From Pontibacter deserti (GTDB lineage Bacteria; Bacteroidota; Bacteroidia; Cytophagales; Hymenobacteraceae), in assembly GCF_023630255.1 (NCBI RefSeq), contig NZ_JALPRS010000001.1, forward strand, positions 2,654,986 through 2,718,985: a DNA stretch of 64,000 bases. Direction: 5' to 3'. Below the pieces are notes generated by a model. It saw nothing but the letters and a program-made list of their open reading frames with translations, made no database searches and was not told where the DNA came from. Within the stretch, counting starts at the first letter, position 1; the number at the start of each line of letters is the position of its first letter. Below are positions 39,582 to 48,217 of this stretch, one piece after another. A program made the translations under genes and the position numbers.

Positions 39582-39956
39582 TTGATTTTACGCTATAACC
39601 TATTTACTATATTGTGGGCAGCAGTAATTTTACTTACAACACTGCTGCCCTCATCTTCCATGCCTTCGGTCTCTGTCTGGGACCTTTTTTCCTTCGATGG
39701 CTTTGCGCACGCCGTAATGTTCGCGTTACTATGCTTCCTGATGATCGTGGGCATGTCCAAGCAATATACTTTCCCGAAACTGAAGCATTCCTCCATCCGG
39801 ATCTCCTTCTTTATTTCAACGATGTTCGGTATCGCCATTGAGATACTGCAATTTTCAGTAGTACCTGGCCGAAGTGCTGAAATAATGGATATAGTAAGCA
39901 ACACTATTGGCTGCCTGATCGGGATCATTGTATTCCGGTGGATCTACATCTGGTAG
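39582..39956 (+). CDS. VanZ-like membrane protein
   Basis: A 124-residue protein with four hydrophobic helices (about 5-22, 37-55, 70-88 and 100-120) and the VanZ-family pattern DGFAHAVMFALLCFLM and FGIAIEILQFSVVPGRSAEIMDIVSNTIGCLIG. Its function is not established; VanZ itself gives low-level teicoplanin resistance, but most family members have other unknown roles. The start is TTG at 39582, needed to keep the first helix. It lies between gcvH and a peptidase gene, on the same strand. Confidence 0.85.
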   Translation: MILRYNLFTILWAAVILLTTLLPSSSMPSVSVWDLFSFDGFAHAVMFALLCFLMIVGMSKQYTFPKLKHSSIRISFFISTMFGIAIEILQFSVVPGRSAEIMDIVSNTIGCLIGIIVFRWIYIW

Positions 39957-39997
39957 CATAAACTTATACTTTGGTGCTGCCTTGTTATATTTAAGGC

Positions 39998-41275
39998 ATG
40001 AAGCTACTTCTCCGTTTACTCCTGCCTGTACTTTGCCTGTGTGTTTTACAACTGCACGCACAGGATATGCCTCGCGTACGCCAAACTATAGATACGCTTA
40101 CAAGCCCTTACTTCCATGGTCGTGGTTACATTTTTGATGGGGATGCCAAAGCAGCCAACTACATCCACGACAGGTATAAAGCAGCTGGATTAAAACCAAT
40201 CAGCGATACATACTTCCAGGAGTTTTCAATGCCTGTAAACCGGGTAACACAAACGCCGGAGCTTGCTGTAAATGGGCACAAACTTATACCCGGAACTGAT
40301 TTTGTTGCCAATGCTCAGACAGCTGCCGGCAAAGGGAAAGCCACTATAGTTTACCTCGACACGCTGGTGTTTACGAATGATGCAGCCGCTCAGCAGTTCT
40401 TTTCGCAAAGCTTTCGCAAAAAGACTCTTGTATATCCTCAGCATTACAGAAAGCAAGTATGGGAGTTACCGGAGGCTTATTTGCAGAAAGTATTGGAAGC
40501 AAAACTGCATATTATACTTCAGCCCAAAGCGCTGATGACCACCGTAGCCGCCAGGCCAGCAACAGTACCAATTGTAGAAGTAAAGAAAGATGTATGGCCT
40601 GCCACTGCTCAGAAAGTAAAGTATAAATTAGTGTCAGAGTTTACGCCGGCACATAAAACACAGAATGTTATAGCATTTATACCTGGCACAGCACAACCAG
40701 ATTCTTTTATAGTTTTCTCTGCACATTACGATCATTTAGGTGGCCAGGGAAAGGATGTATACTTCCCAGGAGCAAACGACAATGCCAGCGGCACAACCAT
40801 GCTGCTGGAACTGGCAGCACATTACAGCAAACCCCAGAATCAGCCTAAGTATAGTATGGCTTTCATGGCTTTTGCTGCCGAAGAAGCAGGTTTGCTGGGC
40901 TCGGTATACTACACCGATCATCCACTCTTCCCCCTCCAAAACATCCGTTTCCTCGTAAATTTGGATTTGTTAGGCACCGGCGACGAAGGCATAATGGTTG
41001 TAAATGGCAGCATTCACCCAAAAGAGTTTAGCTTATTACAAACTATAAATTCACAAGAGAACTACCTGCCCCAGGTTAAAATGCGTGGCAGGGCCGCCAA
41101 CTCCGACCATTACCCTTTTTCAGAGCGTGGGGTGCCGGCTTTCTTCTTTTATACCTTGGGTGGTACTGCTGCTTACCACAATACACAAGACCACAGCCGC
41201 CAGCTTCCGCTTACAAAATTCAAAGAAGTTTTCAGGTTGATCACTGATTTTGCCAAGGCACTGCAGCCCAGATAA
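39998..41275 (+). CDS. Secreted M28-family zinc peptidase
   Basis: A 425-residue protein with a signal peptide (cleavage after LHA-Q, about residue 21), an N-terminal PA-like insert (about 80-210) and an M28 domain. Zinc-site motifs are present: SAHYDHLG (His, Asp), PGANDNASGTTMLLELA (Asp), FAAEEAGLLGS (catalytic Glu, Glu), NLDLLG (Asp) and YHNTQD (His). It probably acts as an aminopeptidase or carboxypeptidase in the periplasm or outside. It differs clearly from the glutaminyl-cyclase-like M28 gene at 6801-7823. Confidence 0.9.
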   Translation: MKLLLRLLLPVLCLCVLQLHAQDMPRVRQTIDTLTSPYFHGRGYIFDGDAKAANYIHDRYKAAGLKPISDTYFQEFSMPVNRVTQTPELAVNGHKLIPGTDFVANAQTAAGKGKATIVYLDTLVFTNDAAAQQFFSQSFRKKTLVYPQHYRKQVWELPEAYLQKVLEAKLHIILQPKALMTTVAARPATVPIVEVKKDVWPATAQKVKYKLVSEFTPAHKTQNVIAFIPGTAQPDSFIVFSAHYDHLGGQGKDVYFPGANDNASGTTMLLELAAHYSKPQNQPKYSMAFMAFAAEEAGLLGSVYYTDHPLFPLQNIRFLVNLDLLGTGDEGIMVVNGSIHPKEFSLLQTINSQENYLPQVKMRGRAANSDHYPFSERGVPAFFFYTLGGTAAYHNTQDHSRQLPLTKFKEVFRLITDFAKALQPR

Positions 41276-41416
41276 TGACATCTGAACATATAAATTTGCT
41301 GTTGCAACACTAAGTTTATATGTATCTGCACATGTTTTAAATTGTAAAATTGCCTGTTAATCGCTACATTGTATACCTTAATTAAGAAAGCAATCTGATT
41401 GTAACAGTTTTACGAA

Positions 41417-44080
41417 GTGCCTGTGAATAAGCGTTGGAAGTGTCCGGTAAGTATGCAGCAGTTGGCTATATGTTTAGGCCTTCTGCTACTTAGTGTTCAG
41501 GTAAAAGCCCAACAACAGCCTACCCAGAAACCAGGTACAGCAAAGTATAAACGAATGGCTCCGGGCTTACAGCAAAGTTTCCGTAAGTCCGGAAATAAAA
41601 CGGTGCGTGTACAGGTTAAAAATAAAGCACAGTTCCTGACATGGCTTACCGAAAACGGCATCCAGGGAAACGTAGAACACTCAACACGGTCGGCACAAAT
41701 TCTTTCGCTCTCCAACATCTCTGAGAAAACACTTCAGCAATTAGTAAACTGCCCTTTGGTTACCTACATCGATAAACCTAACCGCCAGGCAAAAGAAGAG
41801 ATCGAGTTCAGAGATGCTGATTTTGCGGTTAATCACATTTACTCCATTCGTAGCTTATACCCCCTGCTGAACGGCAGCAGTATGATAGCATCGGTAAAAG
41901 AAGATCCCTACAACCCTAATGACATTGATCTGAAAGGCCGTTCCCTTTCCCCTGAGGCTTTCGGAAGTGAGTATTCTATTCATGCTACCACTATGGCCAC
42001 CATTATAGCTGGTGCTGGTAATTCCGGCCCGAATGGTAAAGGTATAGCTGATCATGCAAGGCTAGCTTATTCAGATTTTGCAGAGCTCTTTCCGGATAAT
42101 AGCCAGACATTATTAAGCAAAGGCATTAGTCTGCAAAACCATTCTTATGGTGTAGGCGTGGAAAATTACTATGGCCTGGAGTCTGCTGCATATGACCGTG
42201 AAACGTACCAGAATCCTACTTTACTGCATGTTTTTTCGTCGGGTAACAGCGGCAATAAGGCAGATGAGGTTGGCACTTACGCAGGTATAACCAATTTTGC
42301 CAACCTTACCGGCCAGTTTAAAACATCTAAAAATACGGTAAGTGTAGGGGCACTGGAGCCAACAGGGCAGATAGGTGTACTTAGCTCTAAAGGGCCTGCT
42401 TATGATGGCCGGGTTAAGCCTGAGCTGGCTGCCTACGGTAAAGGTGGCACCTCTGAAGCAGCAGCTGTTGTATCGGGCATAGCATTGCTGGTACAACAGG
42501 CCTATAAAGAACAGCATAACACTTTACCACCTGCAGCACTTGTAAAAGCCATACTTATAAACAGTGCCGATGACGCTGGCAGACCTGAAGTTGATTTTGA
42601 GGCAGGCTTTGGAAATACAGATGCGCTGGGGGCAGTAAGAAGTATAAAAGATAACCGGTTTATAGTTGGATCAGCAGCACAGGGAGCTGAGCAGGTTCAT
42701 AGGATAAGAGTGCCGGCCGGAGCAACAAATCTTAAAGCTACCTTAGTATGGCACGATCCCGAGGCTGCTCCCGATGCTCCTAAAGCCCTTGTTAATGACC
42801 TGGACCTTGTATTAGCTAACACTGCTACTGGTGAATCCTGGAAACCTTGGGTGTTGAGTAGCTACCCTCATGCAGACTCCCTGAAACTACTCGCCAGGCG
42901 CCGTACCGACCATTTAAATAATGTAGAACAGATAACAATAGAGCTACCTGCAGCTGGTACCTACGAGCTGAAAGTAACAGGCTATAACGTGCCACAGGGT
43001 CCGCAGAACTATAGTTTGGTATATGAGTTTGCAACTGGTCTGGAAGTAGTATATCCCAGTGCAGGTGTAAGTATAAAATCGGGCGAACTGAGCCGGATCA
43101 GGTGGCAGGGTGCCGCACCCGGCGAAAAAGGCAAAATAGAGTATAAAGTGCACGGCAGCACAGAATGGCAACTCATCTCTGACAATGTTGATCTGGGGAA
43201 AAATTATTTTGATTGGCAAACGCCGGATGCTATTGCGCAAGCACAACTTCGTATTACAACTTCTAATACAGCAGCTACCTCCGGCGAGTTTATACTTACC
43301 AAACAGCTTAAAATAAAAGTAGGCTACAACTGCGACAATGAAGTGATGTTATATTGGGCAGAGCTACCTAATGTACAACAGTATCAGTTGTATCAGGTTG
43401 GCAATACACACTTAGAGCCATTCCTCACCACCTCCGATACGCTGGCATTGCTACAAAAGGATCAGCTCCAAACCTTACCTGAACTTGTAAGCGTAGCCCC
43501 CCTTGTTCAAGGCATTAAGGGCGAAACCAGTGAAGTAATAGCTTATAACCAACTGGGCATAGGTTGCTATATTAAAAGCTTTTTGCCTTACCAGTTTGTT
43601 ACCGATACCGTAAATCTGCAACTGGAGCTCAGCACCTTATACCAACTTACGACCCTTACACTCGAGCGCCTGGTAAATGGTACTTATATACCTGTACAGA
43701 CCATTTCACCTGTTACTCAGCTTGCTTATAAGCTAGAAGATACTGCACCTGCTCTTGGTAAAAACATATACCGTATAAAAGTAACTAATGAAGCAGGTTT
43801 TTTCTTCTACAGTAATCCTGAAGAACTAATTTATACTGACAAAAATTTTATTCAAGCTTATCCGAACCCAATACAATCAGGACAAACATTATCGGTGGCT
43901 GTAGCCAGCGATGTAGCAGTTATACAATTGTATGATCAATTAGGTAAGCTTGTTTATGAGTCTGAAGAGTATGGTATGGTAAAACAAATACCAACTACGG
44001 GCTTACATAATGGCTTATATATTATTCGTGTAAAAACAGACACAGGTAATTTTTTAGCCGGAAAGGTTCTAGTTCTGTAA
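41417..44080 (+). CDS. Subtilase (S8) with type IX secretion sorting domain
   Basis: An 887-residue secreted serine peptidase. A signal peptide (ending VKA-Q, about residue 31) is followed by a propeptide region and the S8 domain. The triad is Asp163 in the divergent SVKEDPYNPNDIDLKGR, His189 in YSIHATTMATIIAG and Ser346 in GKGGTSEAAAVVSG; Asn277 (SSGNSGN) forms the oxyanion hole. A P-proprotein-like beta domain lies at about 425-540. The C-terminal 75 residues (AYPNPIQSG to GLYIIRV and FLAGKVLVL) form a type A sorting domain, so it should be a cargo of the SprA/PorU/PorV route. The start codon is GTG at 41417; GTG 41423 or ATG 41453 are alternatives. Confidence 0.92.
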   Translation: MPVNKRWKCPVSMQQLAICLGLLLLSVQVKAQQQPTQKPGTAKYKRMAPGLQQSFRKSGNKTVRVQVKNKAQFLTWLTENGIQGNVEHSTRSAQILSLSNISEKTLQQLVNCPLVTYIDKPNRQAKEEIEFRDADFAVNHIYSIRSLYPLLNGSSMIASVKEDPYNPNDIDLKGRSLSPEAFGSEYSIHATTMATIIAGAGNSGPNGKGIADHARLAYSDFAELFPDNSQTLLSKGISLQNHSYGVGVENYYGLESAAYDRETYQNPTLLHVFSSGNSGNKADEVGTYAGITNFANLTGQFKTSKNTVSVGALEPTGQIGVLSSKGPAYDGRVKPELAAYGKGGTSEAAAVVSGIALLVQQAYKEQHNTLPPAALVKAILINSADDAGRPEVDFEAGFGNTDALGAVRSIKDNRFIVGSAAQGAEQVHRIRVPAGATNLKATLVWHDPEAAPDAPKALVNDLDLVLANTATGESWKPWVLSSYPHADSLKLLARRRTDHLNNVEQITIELPAAGTYELKVTGYNVPQGPQNYSLVYEFATGLEVVYPSAGVSIKSGELSRIRWQGAAPGEKGKIEYKVHGSTEWQLISDNVDLGKNYFDWQTPDAIAQAQLRITTSNTAATSGEFILTKQLKIKVGYNCDNEVMLYWAELPNVQQYQLYQVGNTHLEPFLTTSDTLALLQKDQLQTLPELVSVAPLVQGIKGETSEVIAYNQLGIGCYIKSFLPYQFVTDTVNLQLELSTLYQLTTLTLERLVNGTYIPVQTISPVTQLAYKLEDTAPALGKNIYRIKVTNEAGFFFYSNPEELIYTDKNFIQAYPNPIQSGQTLSVAVASDVAVIQLYDQLGKLVYESEEYGMVKQIPTTGLHNGLYIIRVKTDTGNFLAGKVLVL

Positions 44081-44346
44081 GCACACAATAGCGCTTTCCC
44101 CATTTTTTGATCAAGGAGATGCCGAACCACAGGTTAAGGTTGCTTTAATTTGTCAGGCCTACGCAACGTCACCAAAACATTAAGCAACTGGTATATTTTA
44201 GTTTCTTAGTTGCTGTAGTCCCCCTATCCCTCTCTATCTAAGGCGTGGATCTTTGTATGCTATTTCACCCTTTAGCCGATATTTTATAGCTGCTGTTTTC
44301 ACACCCCTGTGACCTGCGGTCGCAAGTTTCGAACTCCCGTTCTCAC

Positions 44347-44364
44347 TTGTCCTCAAGGGGACAA
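44347..44364. repeat. Small hairpin TTGTCC-loop-GGACAA
   Basis: TTGTCC (44347-44352) pairs with GGACAA (44359-44364) around a six-base loop. It is the first of several small palindromes in this non-coding region. Confidence 0.55.
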
Positions 44365-44414
44365 TCCTGCTAATGCTATAGTAAATTGAAGCGCTATAGT
44401 TACAGCCTGCTAGC

Positions 44415-44432
44415 GGACAGGTTTACCTGTCC
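44415..44432. repeat. Small hairpin GGACAGG-TTTA-CCTGTCC
   Basis: A perfect 7-base stem (44415-44421 and 44426-44432) around a TTTA tetraloop, 50 bases from the previous hairpin and sharing the GGACA/TGTCC word with it. There is no T-run. Confidence 0.6.
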
Positions 44433-44510
44433 CTATGGAATTACAACCACGAGAAGGCTATGCAACTATAAATTCTCCTCTAACTATAAGTTAGCTATCG
44501 AACTGATATC

Positions 44511-44639
44511 AGTCTTTGGGTGGAGCGCCTTTGATTTGTTGCGGTGCCGTCAGGCAGCCGGAGCAGAGCGGAGGCAGCTTCAAATCAGCAGCACGATGCC
44601 CGAAGACGAGGCCCCGCGGCCGTGAGCGCACCAAAGTCA
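44511..44639. repeat. GC-rich block, candidate interspersed repeat
   Basis: About 130 bases distinctly richer in G and C than the flanks. It begins near CTTTGGGTGGAGCGC and ends near GAGCGCACCAAAG, which are imperfect inverted copies of each other. Inside, TGATTTG (44533-44539) pairs with CAAATCA (44581-44587). Translations in two frames are open but repetitive in composition and do not resemble a protein. I take it as a palindromic mobile-type or REP-like unit; the copy number is unknown. Confidence 0.45.
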
Positions 44640-44740
44640 ACTATGGCAACTATAGGCTACTAGAGCTCCCAGGATTAGAGGCAACTATGAAAGTATAGCT
44701 TGGTTCAAGTAACTATAGATTCTAACAATAGGACATACAA

Positions 44741-44766
44741 GATCCCTCGGCTACCGCTCGGGATGA
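44741..44766. repeat. REP-like hairpin with CCTCGG and GCTCGGGATGAC words
   Basis: The sequence GATCCCTCGGCTACCGCTCG then GGATGAC folds on itself (ATCCC/GGGAT, inner CGG/CCG). I have the impression that similar words are common as intergenic repeats in many bacteria. Only one copy is present in this window. Confidence 0.45.
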
Positions 44767-44899
44767 CAAATAAATGTAAATAGCCGCTCCGAGACAATTA
44801 CCGGGTTTCAACTTGCAGGGGGCAAAGACCGAGCTTAAACGCTTTCTGGCACGTTGCGTGGGCTTCTAATATCGGATCAATATAGAAACTCCTATAAAG

Positions 44900-44937
44900 C
44901 AGAAACAGCTCCCACCGTTAGGCAGGAGCTGTTTCTG
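44900..44937. terminator. Terminator of metallopeptidase copy 1
   Basis: CAGAAACAGCTCC (44900-44912) pairs with GGAGCTGTTTCTG (44925-44937). It lies 34 bases beyond the stop codon at 44972. The same stem, with a two-base loop change, follows the second copy at 46165-46210. Confidence 0.75.
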
Positions 44938-44971
44938 TTTGTTTTAAGGTGTAGTTAAATGCTTCTTGAGC

Positions 44972-45775
44972 TTAGTATAGGTAGCTAAGAGCAGTTTTGT
45001 CGTTTGCATTGAACGGACGGTTCTGGCCAGATCCGATACAAGCAAGCATCCAAGAGTTAGGATCCTGTGTAGTTGGAGTACCTGGGATGTGGATAGCACC
45101 TACAGTAGAAGCACCTTCGTTAGAATAGCCACCACCGCAAGAGTAAGAACGGTCCATGTAGTCAGTGTGACGGAAACCGATGCAGTGACCGATCTCGTGT
45201 GCAAGGATAGTTGCGAACCAAGCCTGGTTAGGGCTAGTACCAATGTATCTCTCGTTAACTTTGATCAGGTTGTGAGGATTACCAGTTGAAGTTGGGAAAC
45301 CTGCAGAAGCTAAATACTGAGCAGATCTAGGAGCTTCAGTAAGTGTAATGTTAGCACCTGAAGATACACGCTGCATAGTGATTGTTAAGTTCTCAGCATT
45401 GTAACGTGCAATAGCCTCATCTAAGCTTGGGCCATAGCTAGCTGGCAACGAAGCATCTAATGCAACTGTAATTACACGACCTGAACCAGCATTTACTAGG
45501 TTAGTAGTACGGTACTGCTCAGACTCACCTACGCGAAGCGCTTTAGTGTTGTGTGCAGCAGTAAGGTCACCTTCCGATAAGAAGATATCGCCCTCTACTA
45601 CATAACCGCCTTCTACTTTCTCAACATTCTTGCTGTAAAAACCAAGAGCAGAGATCTGAGATAATGTGCTTTCAGAAACTTCGTTCTGTGTAGTTACTTC
45701 TTCATCCTGCTGGCAAGATGTGAAACCAAAGGCAGCTACCATAGCGCCAACGATTAGTAAACGATTTACTTTCAT
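44972..45775 (-). CDS. HEIGH (M57-type) zinc metallopeptidase lipoprotein, copy 1
   Basis: A 267-residue protein with a lipoprotein signal (GFTSC, Cys21), a 130-residue N-terminal region and a compact peptidase domain. The zinc motif HEIGHCIGFRH (His193, Glu194, His197, Gly200, His203) fits HExxHxxGxxH, the metzincin pattern, and SWMLACI downstream could provide the Met-turn. It resembles the Peptidase_M57 'dual-action HEIGH metallopeptidase' family. A Cys pair (YSCGGGY and LACIGS) may form a disulfide. It is the downstream copy of a tandem duplication on the minus strand. The substrate is unknown; it is probably at the cell surface or in the periplasm. Confidence 0.9.
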   Translation of the reverse strand: MKVNRLLIVGAMVAAFGFTSCQQDEEVTTQNEVSESTLSQISALGFYSKNVEKVEGGYVVEGDIFLSEGDLTAAHNTKALRVGESEQYRTTNLVNAGSGRVITVALDASLPASYGPSLDEAIARYNAENLTITMQRVSSGANITLTEAPRSAQYLASAGFPTSTGNPHNLIKVNERYIGTSPNQAWFATILAHEIGHCIGFRHTDYMDRSYSCGGGYSNEGASTVGAIHIPGTPTTQDPNSWMLACIGSGQNRPFNANDKTALSYLY

Positions 45776-46164
45776 AAATTTTTTAAGGTGTTAAAGTTAA
45801 ACATAATTGAAATGTAGAAAATCATATATTATGCTGCAAGCTTTTAAACTAATATTTTAACGTGTTTCAACATTGATTTGTCAAATTTATAAAGGTTATA
45901 TCCTATTAAAACAAATAGTATAATTTTAACAACATATTTAGTGTTAAAACATCATATTTTTACTATATAAGAGGCTTTTTACTGTTTAAACTCACTTATT
46001 TATATGTTAAGTCTAATGTTTTAACAATGAATTATAAATTTTCCCCGGGGCAGGTAAATTATTTATTGGGTTGGAAGGAAGGATATGCAGGCCACTTTAA
46101 AGTATAGCAGTGATAAGATAACCTGACTTTATGTTATTAAAATAGAATTGTGTTATAGCCTTGT
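45776..46164. other. AT-rich region upstream of metallopeptidase copy 1
   Basis: It carries the leader of copy 1, including the word TTTAAGGTGTTAAAGT (45782-45797), which recurs upstream of copy 2. An 11-base inverted repeat, TGTTAAAACAT (45942-45952) and ATGTTTTAACA (46016-46026), lies further upstream. No gene was seen. The promoter is probably here, but no exact TAnnTTTG with TTG was found. Confidence 0.5.
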
Positions 46165-46210
46165 AAAACAGAAACAGCTCCCACCGTATGGCAGGAGCTG
46201 TTTCTGTTTT
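46165..46210. terminator. Terminator of metallopeptidase copy 2
   Basis: AAAACAGAAACAGCTCC (46165-46181) pairs perfectly with GGAGCTGTTTCTGTTTT (46194-46210), 25 bases past the stop at 46236. It is nearly identical to the terminator of copy 1, showing that the duplication included the 3' flank. Confidence 0.85.
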
Positions 46211-46235
46211 AAATAGAGCAGGTATACCTTATAAT

Positions 46236-47039
46236 TTAGTATAAGTAGTCAAGAGCATTTTTGTCGTTGTTATTAAACGGACGGTTCTGGCCAGATCTGA
46301 TACAAGCCAACATCCAGGAGTTAGGGTCAGGACCAGTTGGCGTACCCGGGATGTGGATAGCACCTACATTTGATGCACCTTCGTTAGCATAAGATCCACC
46401 GCAGCTATACTGTCTGTTCATGTAGTCAGTATGACGGAAACCAATGCAATGACCGATCTCGTGCGCAAGTATAGTAGTGAACCAACCTAAATTAGGGTTA
46501 GAACCAATGTAACGGGTTGCTACCTTAACACTGCCATAAGGGTCACCGGAGGCAGAAGGGAAACCGGCAGAAGCCAAGTATTGTGCTGATCTTGGCGCTG
46601 CAGTTATCACAATGTCGCCACCAGATGAAACACGAGCCATTCTGATGGTAAGGTTTTCAGCATTGTAGCGGGCAATTGCTCCATCAAGCGAAGCACCATA
46701 TGAAGCAGGCAGTTTTGGATCTAATGATAAGGTAATTGTTCGACCACCATTAGCGTTAACCAGATTTGTAGTATGGTACTGCTCTGACTCACCCACACGC
46801 AAATGTTTGGTGTTGTGTGCAGCAGTAAGGTCAGACTCTGATAAGAAGATATCACCCTCTACTACATAACCGCCTTCTACTTTCTCAACATTTTTATTAT
46901 AAAAGCCAAGCTCAGAAATGCGGGCCAGCGCCTCTTGAGATACTGTATCCTGGGTAGTTACTTCTTCATCCTGCTGGCAAGATGTGAAACCAAAGGCAGC
47001 TACTATAGCGCCAGCGATGAGTAAACGATTTACTTTCAT
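46236..47039 (-). CDS. HEIGH (M57-type) zinc metallopeptidase lipoprotein, copy 2
   Basis: A 267-residue protein, the same length as copy 1 and alignable without gaps. The ATG at 47039 (MKVNRLLIAGAIVAAFGFTSC) is chosen over an in-frame extension to 47093 because it matches copy 1. The zinc motif HEIGHCIGFRH, the SWMLACI segment and both Cys are conserved. Differences cluster in residues 30-45 and 95-180 (for example NGGRTITLSLDPKLP against GSGRVITVALDASLP), suggesting an old duplication with some divergence. It has its own leader and terminator, so it can be regulated separately. Confidence 0.9.
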   Translation of the reverse strand: MKVNRLLIAGAIVAAFGFTSCQQDEEVTTQDTVSQEALARISELGFYNKNVEKVEGGYVVEGDIFLSESDLTAAHNTKHLRVGESEQYHTTNLVNANGGRTITLSLDPKLPASYGASLDGAIARYNAENLTIRMARVSSGGDIVITAAPRSAQYLASAGFPSASGDPYGSVKVATRYIGSNPNLGWFTTILAHEIGHCIGFRHTDYMNRQYSCGGSYANEGASNVGAIHIPGTPTGPDPNSWMLACIRSGQNRPFNNNDKNALDYLY

Positions 47040-47070
47040 AATGTTTAAGGTGTTAAAGTGAGAGATAAAA

Positions 47071-47109
47071 TGATCTAAAGGCCATACACGCATATAAGCC
47101 TTTAGATCA
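47071..47109. promoter_or_regulatory. 12-base inverted repeat upstream of metallopeptidase copy 2
   Basis: TGATCTAAAGGC (47071-47082) and GCCTTTAGATCA (47098-47109) are perfect inverted copies with a 15-base spacer, 32 bases upstream of the start. It could be a regulator-binding site or a leader hairpin. Copy 1 lacks it. Confidence 0.5.
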
Positions 47110-47273
47110 ATAACTTACGCATCAACATATAAAACGGATAAAAAACCGGAAATTAATTTACAAATAATGGATTGCACAATTTAAACCTGTAGCTGATTTT
47201 TTAACATACTATAAACAGCACTACTCTAACTTATAGTTATGATGTTGTGTTACTCTGCAAGACCTATGAGCTT

Positions 47274-47334
47274 ATAGCAACAAAAAAGCCCCCTGCTACA
47301 GCTATAGTAGCAGGGGGCTTTTTTGTTGCTATAC
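47274..47334. terminator. Very long perfect hairpin terminator after yicC
   Basis: A perfect 27-base stem (47274-47300 and 47308-47334) with a seven-base loop AGCTATA. The GC core is GCCCCCTGCTAC / GTAGCAGGGGGC, with six A or T on each side, so it works in both directions. It starts two bases from the yicC stop. Confidence 0.92.
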
Positions 47335-47335
47335 T

Positions 47336-48217
47336 TTATAGTATGTTATTGATCTGTTCTTTTATCTTCTCCAGCTCTTCTTTCATTTCTACTACGTGGT
47401 GCTGTATAGTTGCATCGTTTGCCTTAGAGCCGATTGTATTTATCTCACGGCCTATTTCCTGCGATATAAAGCCCAGCTTTTTACCGGTAGGTTCGGGCAA
47501 GTAAACAGTTTCAGTAAAATAGTGCAGGTGGTTAACCAGACGAACTTTTTCTTCAGCAATATCCAGCTTCTCTATATAATACACCATTTCCTGCTCAAAC
47601 CGGTTCTGGTCAAAGTGTTCTGCCGTAGCCAGCTCTGCCATGTGCCCTTTTATGCGCGTACGTATCTGCTCCATACGCACCGGGTCATGTTTATCAATTT
47701 CAGCTAACAGAATTCTTATCCGATCGATGTAAGACATGATCTCGGCAGTTAGTGCCTTGCCTTCGTCGTTACGGAAATTGTTTATACTTACCAGTGCTTC
47801 CTGCACCAGTGGCTGTACCTGCTCCCACTCTGCATCTCCGCCAATGTCTTCTACCTGGTCCTGCAATAACACGTCCGGCATATGCAGTGCCAACCTGAAC
47901 AGGTCGTTCTTTGCTCCGCCAACCATATCGGCAGCTTCTTCCAGCTCACGGTAATAAGTTTGTAGTAGTTCTTTATTAATAGTGCTCTTAGCTTTCTGGG
48001 CTTTGTTCTTCACATAATCCACACATATACTTACCTTACCCCGCACCAGCGCTTTCTGCACCATGTTCCGTATCTCGTACTCCTTATCAGACAGAAAGCG
48101 CGGCAGGCGCACGCTCAGGTCCATGCTTTTAGAATTTAACGATCTGATCTCTACTGAAATGGAATATTGGTCTGTGTCGAGTCGGGCGCTACCGAACCCG
48201 GTCATGGATTGCAACAT
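47336..48217 (-). CDS. YicC family endoribonuclease-like protein
   Basis: A 293-residue protein that matches the YicC/YloC family along its length: the N-terminal MLQSMTGFGSARLDTDQYSISVEIRSLNSKSMDLSVRLP, and the C-terminal DUF1732 segment (GKKLGFISQEIGREINTIGSKANDATIQHHVVEMKEELEKIKEQ). E. coli YicC affects RNA decay and stress survival, and recent work treats the family as endoribonucleases. The exact role here is unknown. It is transcribed divergently from purQ. Confidence 0.94.
   Translation of the reverse strand: MLQSMTGFGSARLDTDQYSISVEIRSLNSKSMDLSVRLPRFLSDKEYEIRNMVQKALVRGKVSICVDYVKNKAQKAKSTINKELLQTYYRELEEAADMVGGAKNDLFRLALHMPDVLLQDQVEDIGGDAEWEQVQPLVQEALVSINNFRNDEGKALTAEIMSYIDRIRILLAEIDKHDPVRMEQIRTRIKGHMAELATAEHFDQNRFEQEMVYYIEKLDIAEEKVRLVNHLHYFTETVYLPEPTGKKLGFISQEIGREINTIGSKANDATIQHHVVEMKEELEKIKEQINNIL

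Larger units (their letters stand above)
44081..44971. other. 891-base non-coding region rich in small hairpins
   Basis: No frame here looks like a protein gene. It contains several short perfect or near-perfect hairpins (listed separately), a GC-rich block near 44511-44639, and many copies of the CTATAG/GTATAG words (for example 44389-44402, 44650-44660, 44691-44700 and 44710-44717). At its right end is the terminator of the metallopeptidase gene. It looks like an accumulation site for dispersed repeats. Confidence 0.65.

Noticed and set aside
39582..39956. Glycopeptide resistance gene vanZ
   Set aside because: Only the broad VanZ-like membrane family is supported; there is no vanHAX cluster and most family members are unrelated to resistance.
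44386..44698. Overlapping plus-strand open frames of 60-79 codons in the repeat-rich region
   Set aside because: They cover the GC-rich block, have no start context or family pattern, and two frames are open at once, which fits repeat DNA better than genes.
44081..47335. Insertion sequence or prophage fragment around the duplicated metallopeptidases
   Set aside because: No transposase, integrase, phage gene, flanking tRNA or clear target-site duplication was found; a simple tandem duplication explains the gene pair.
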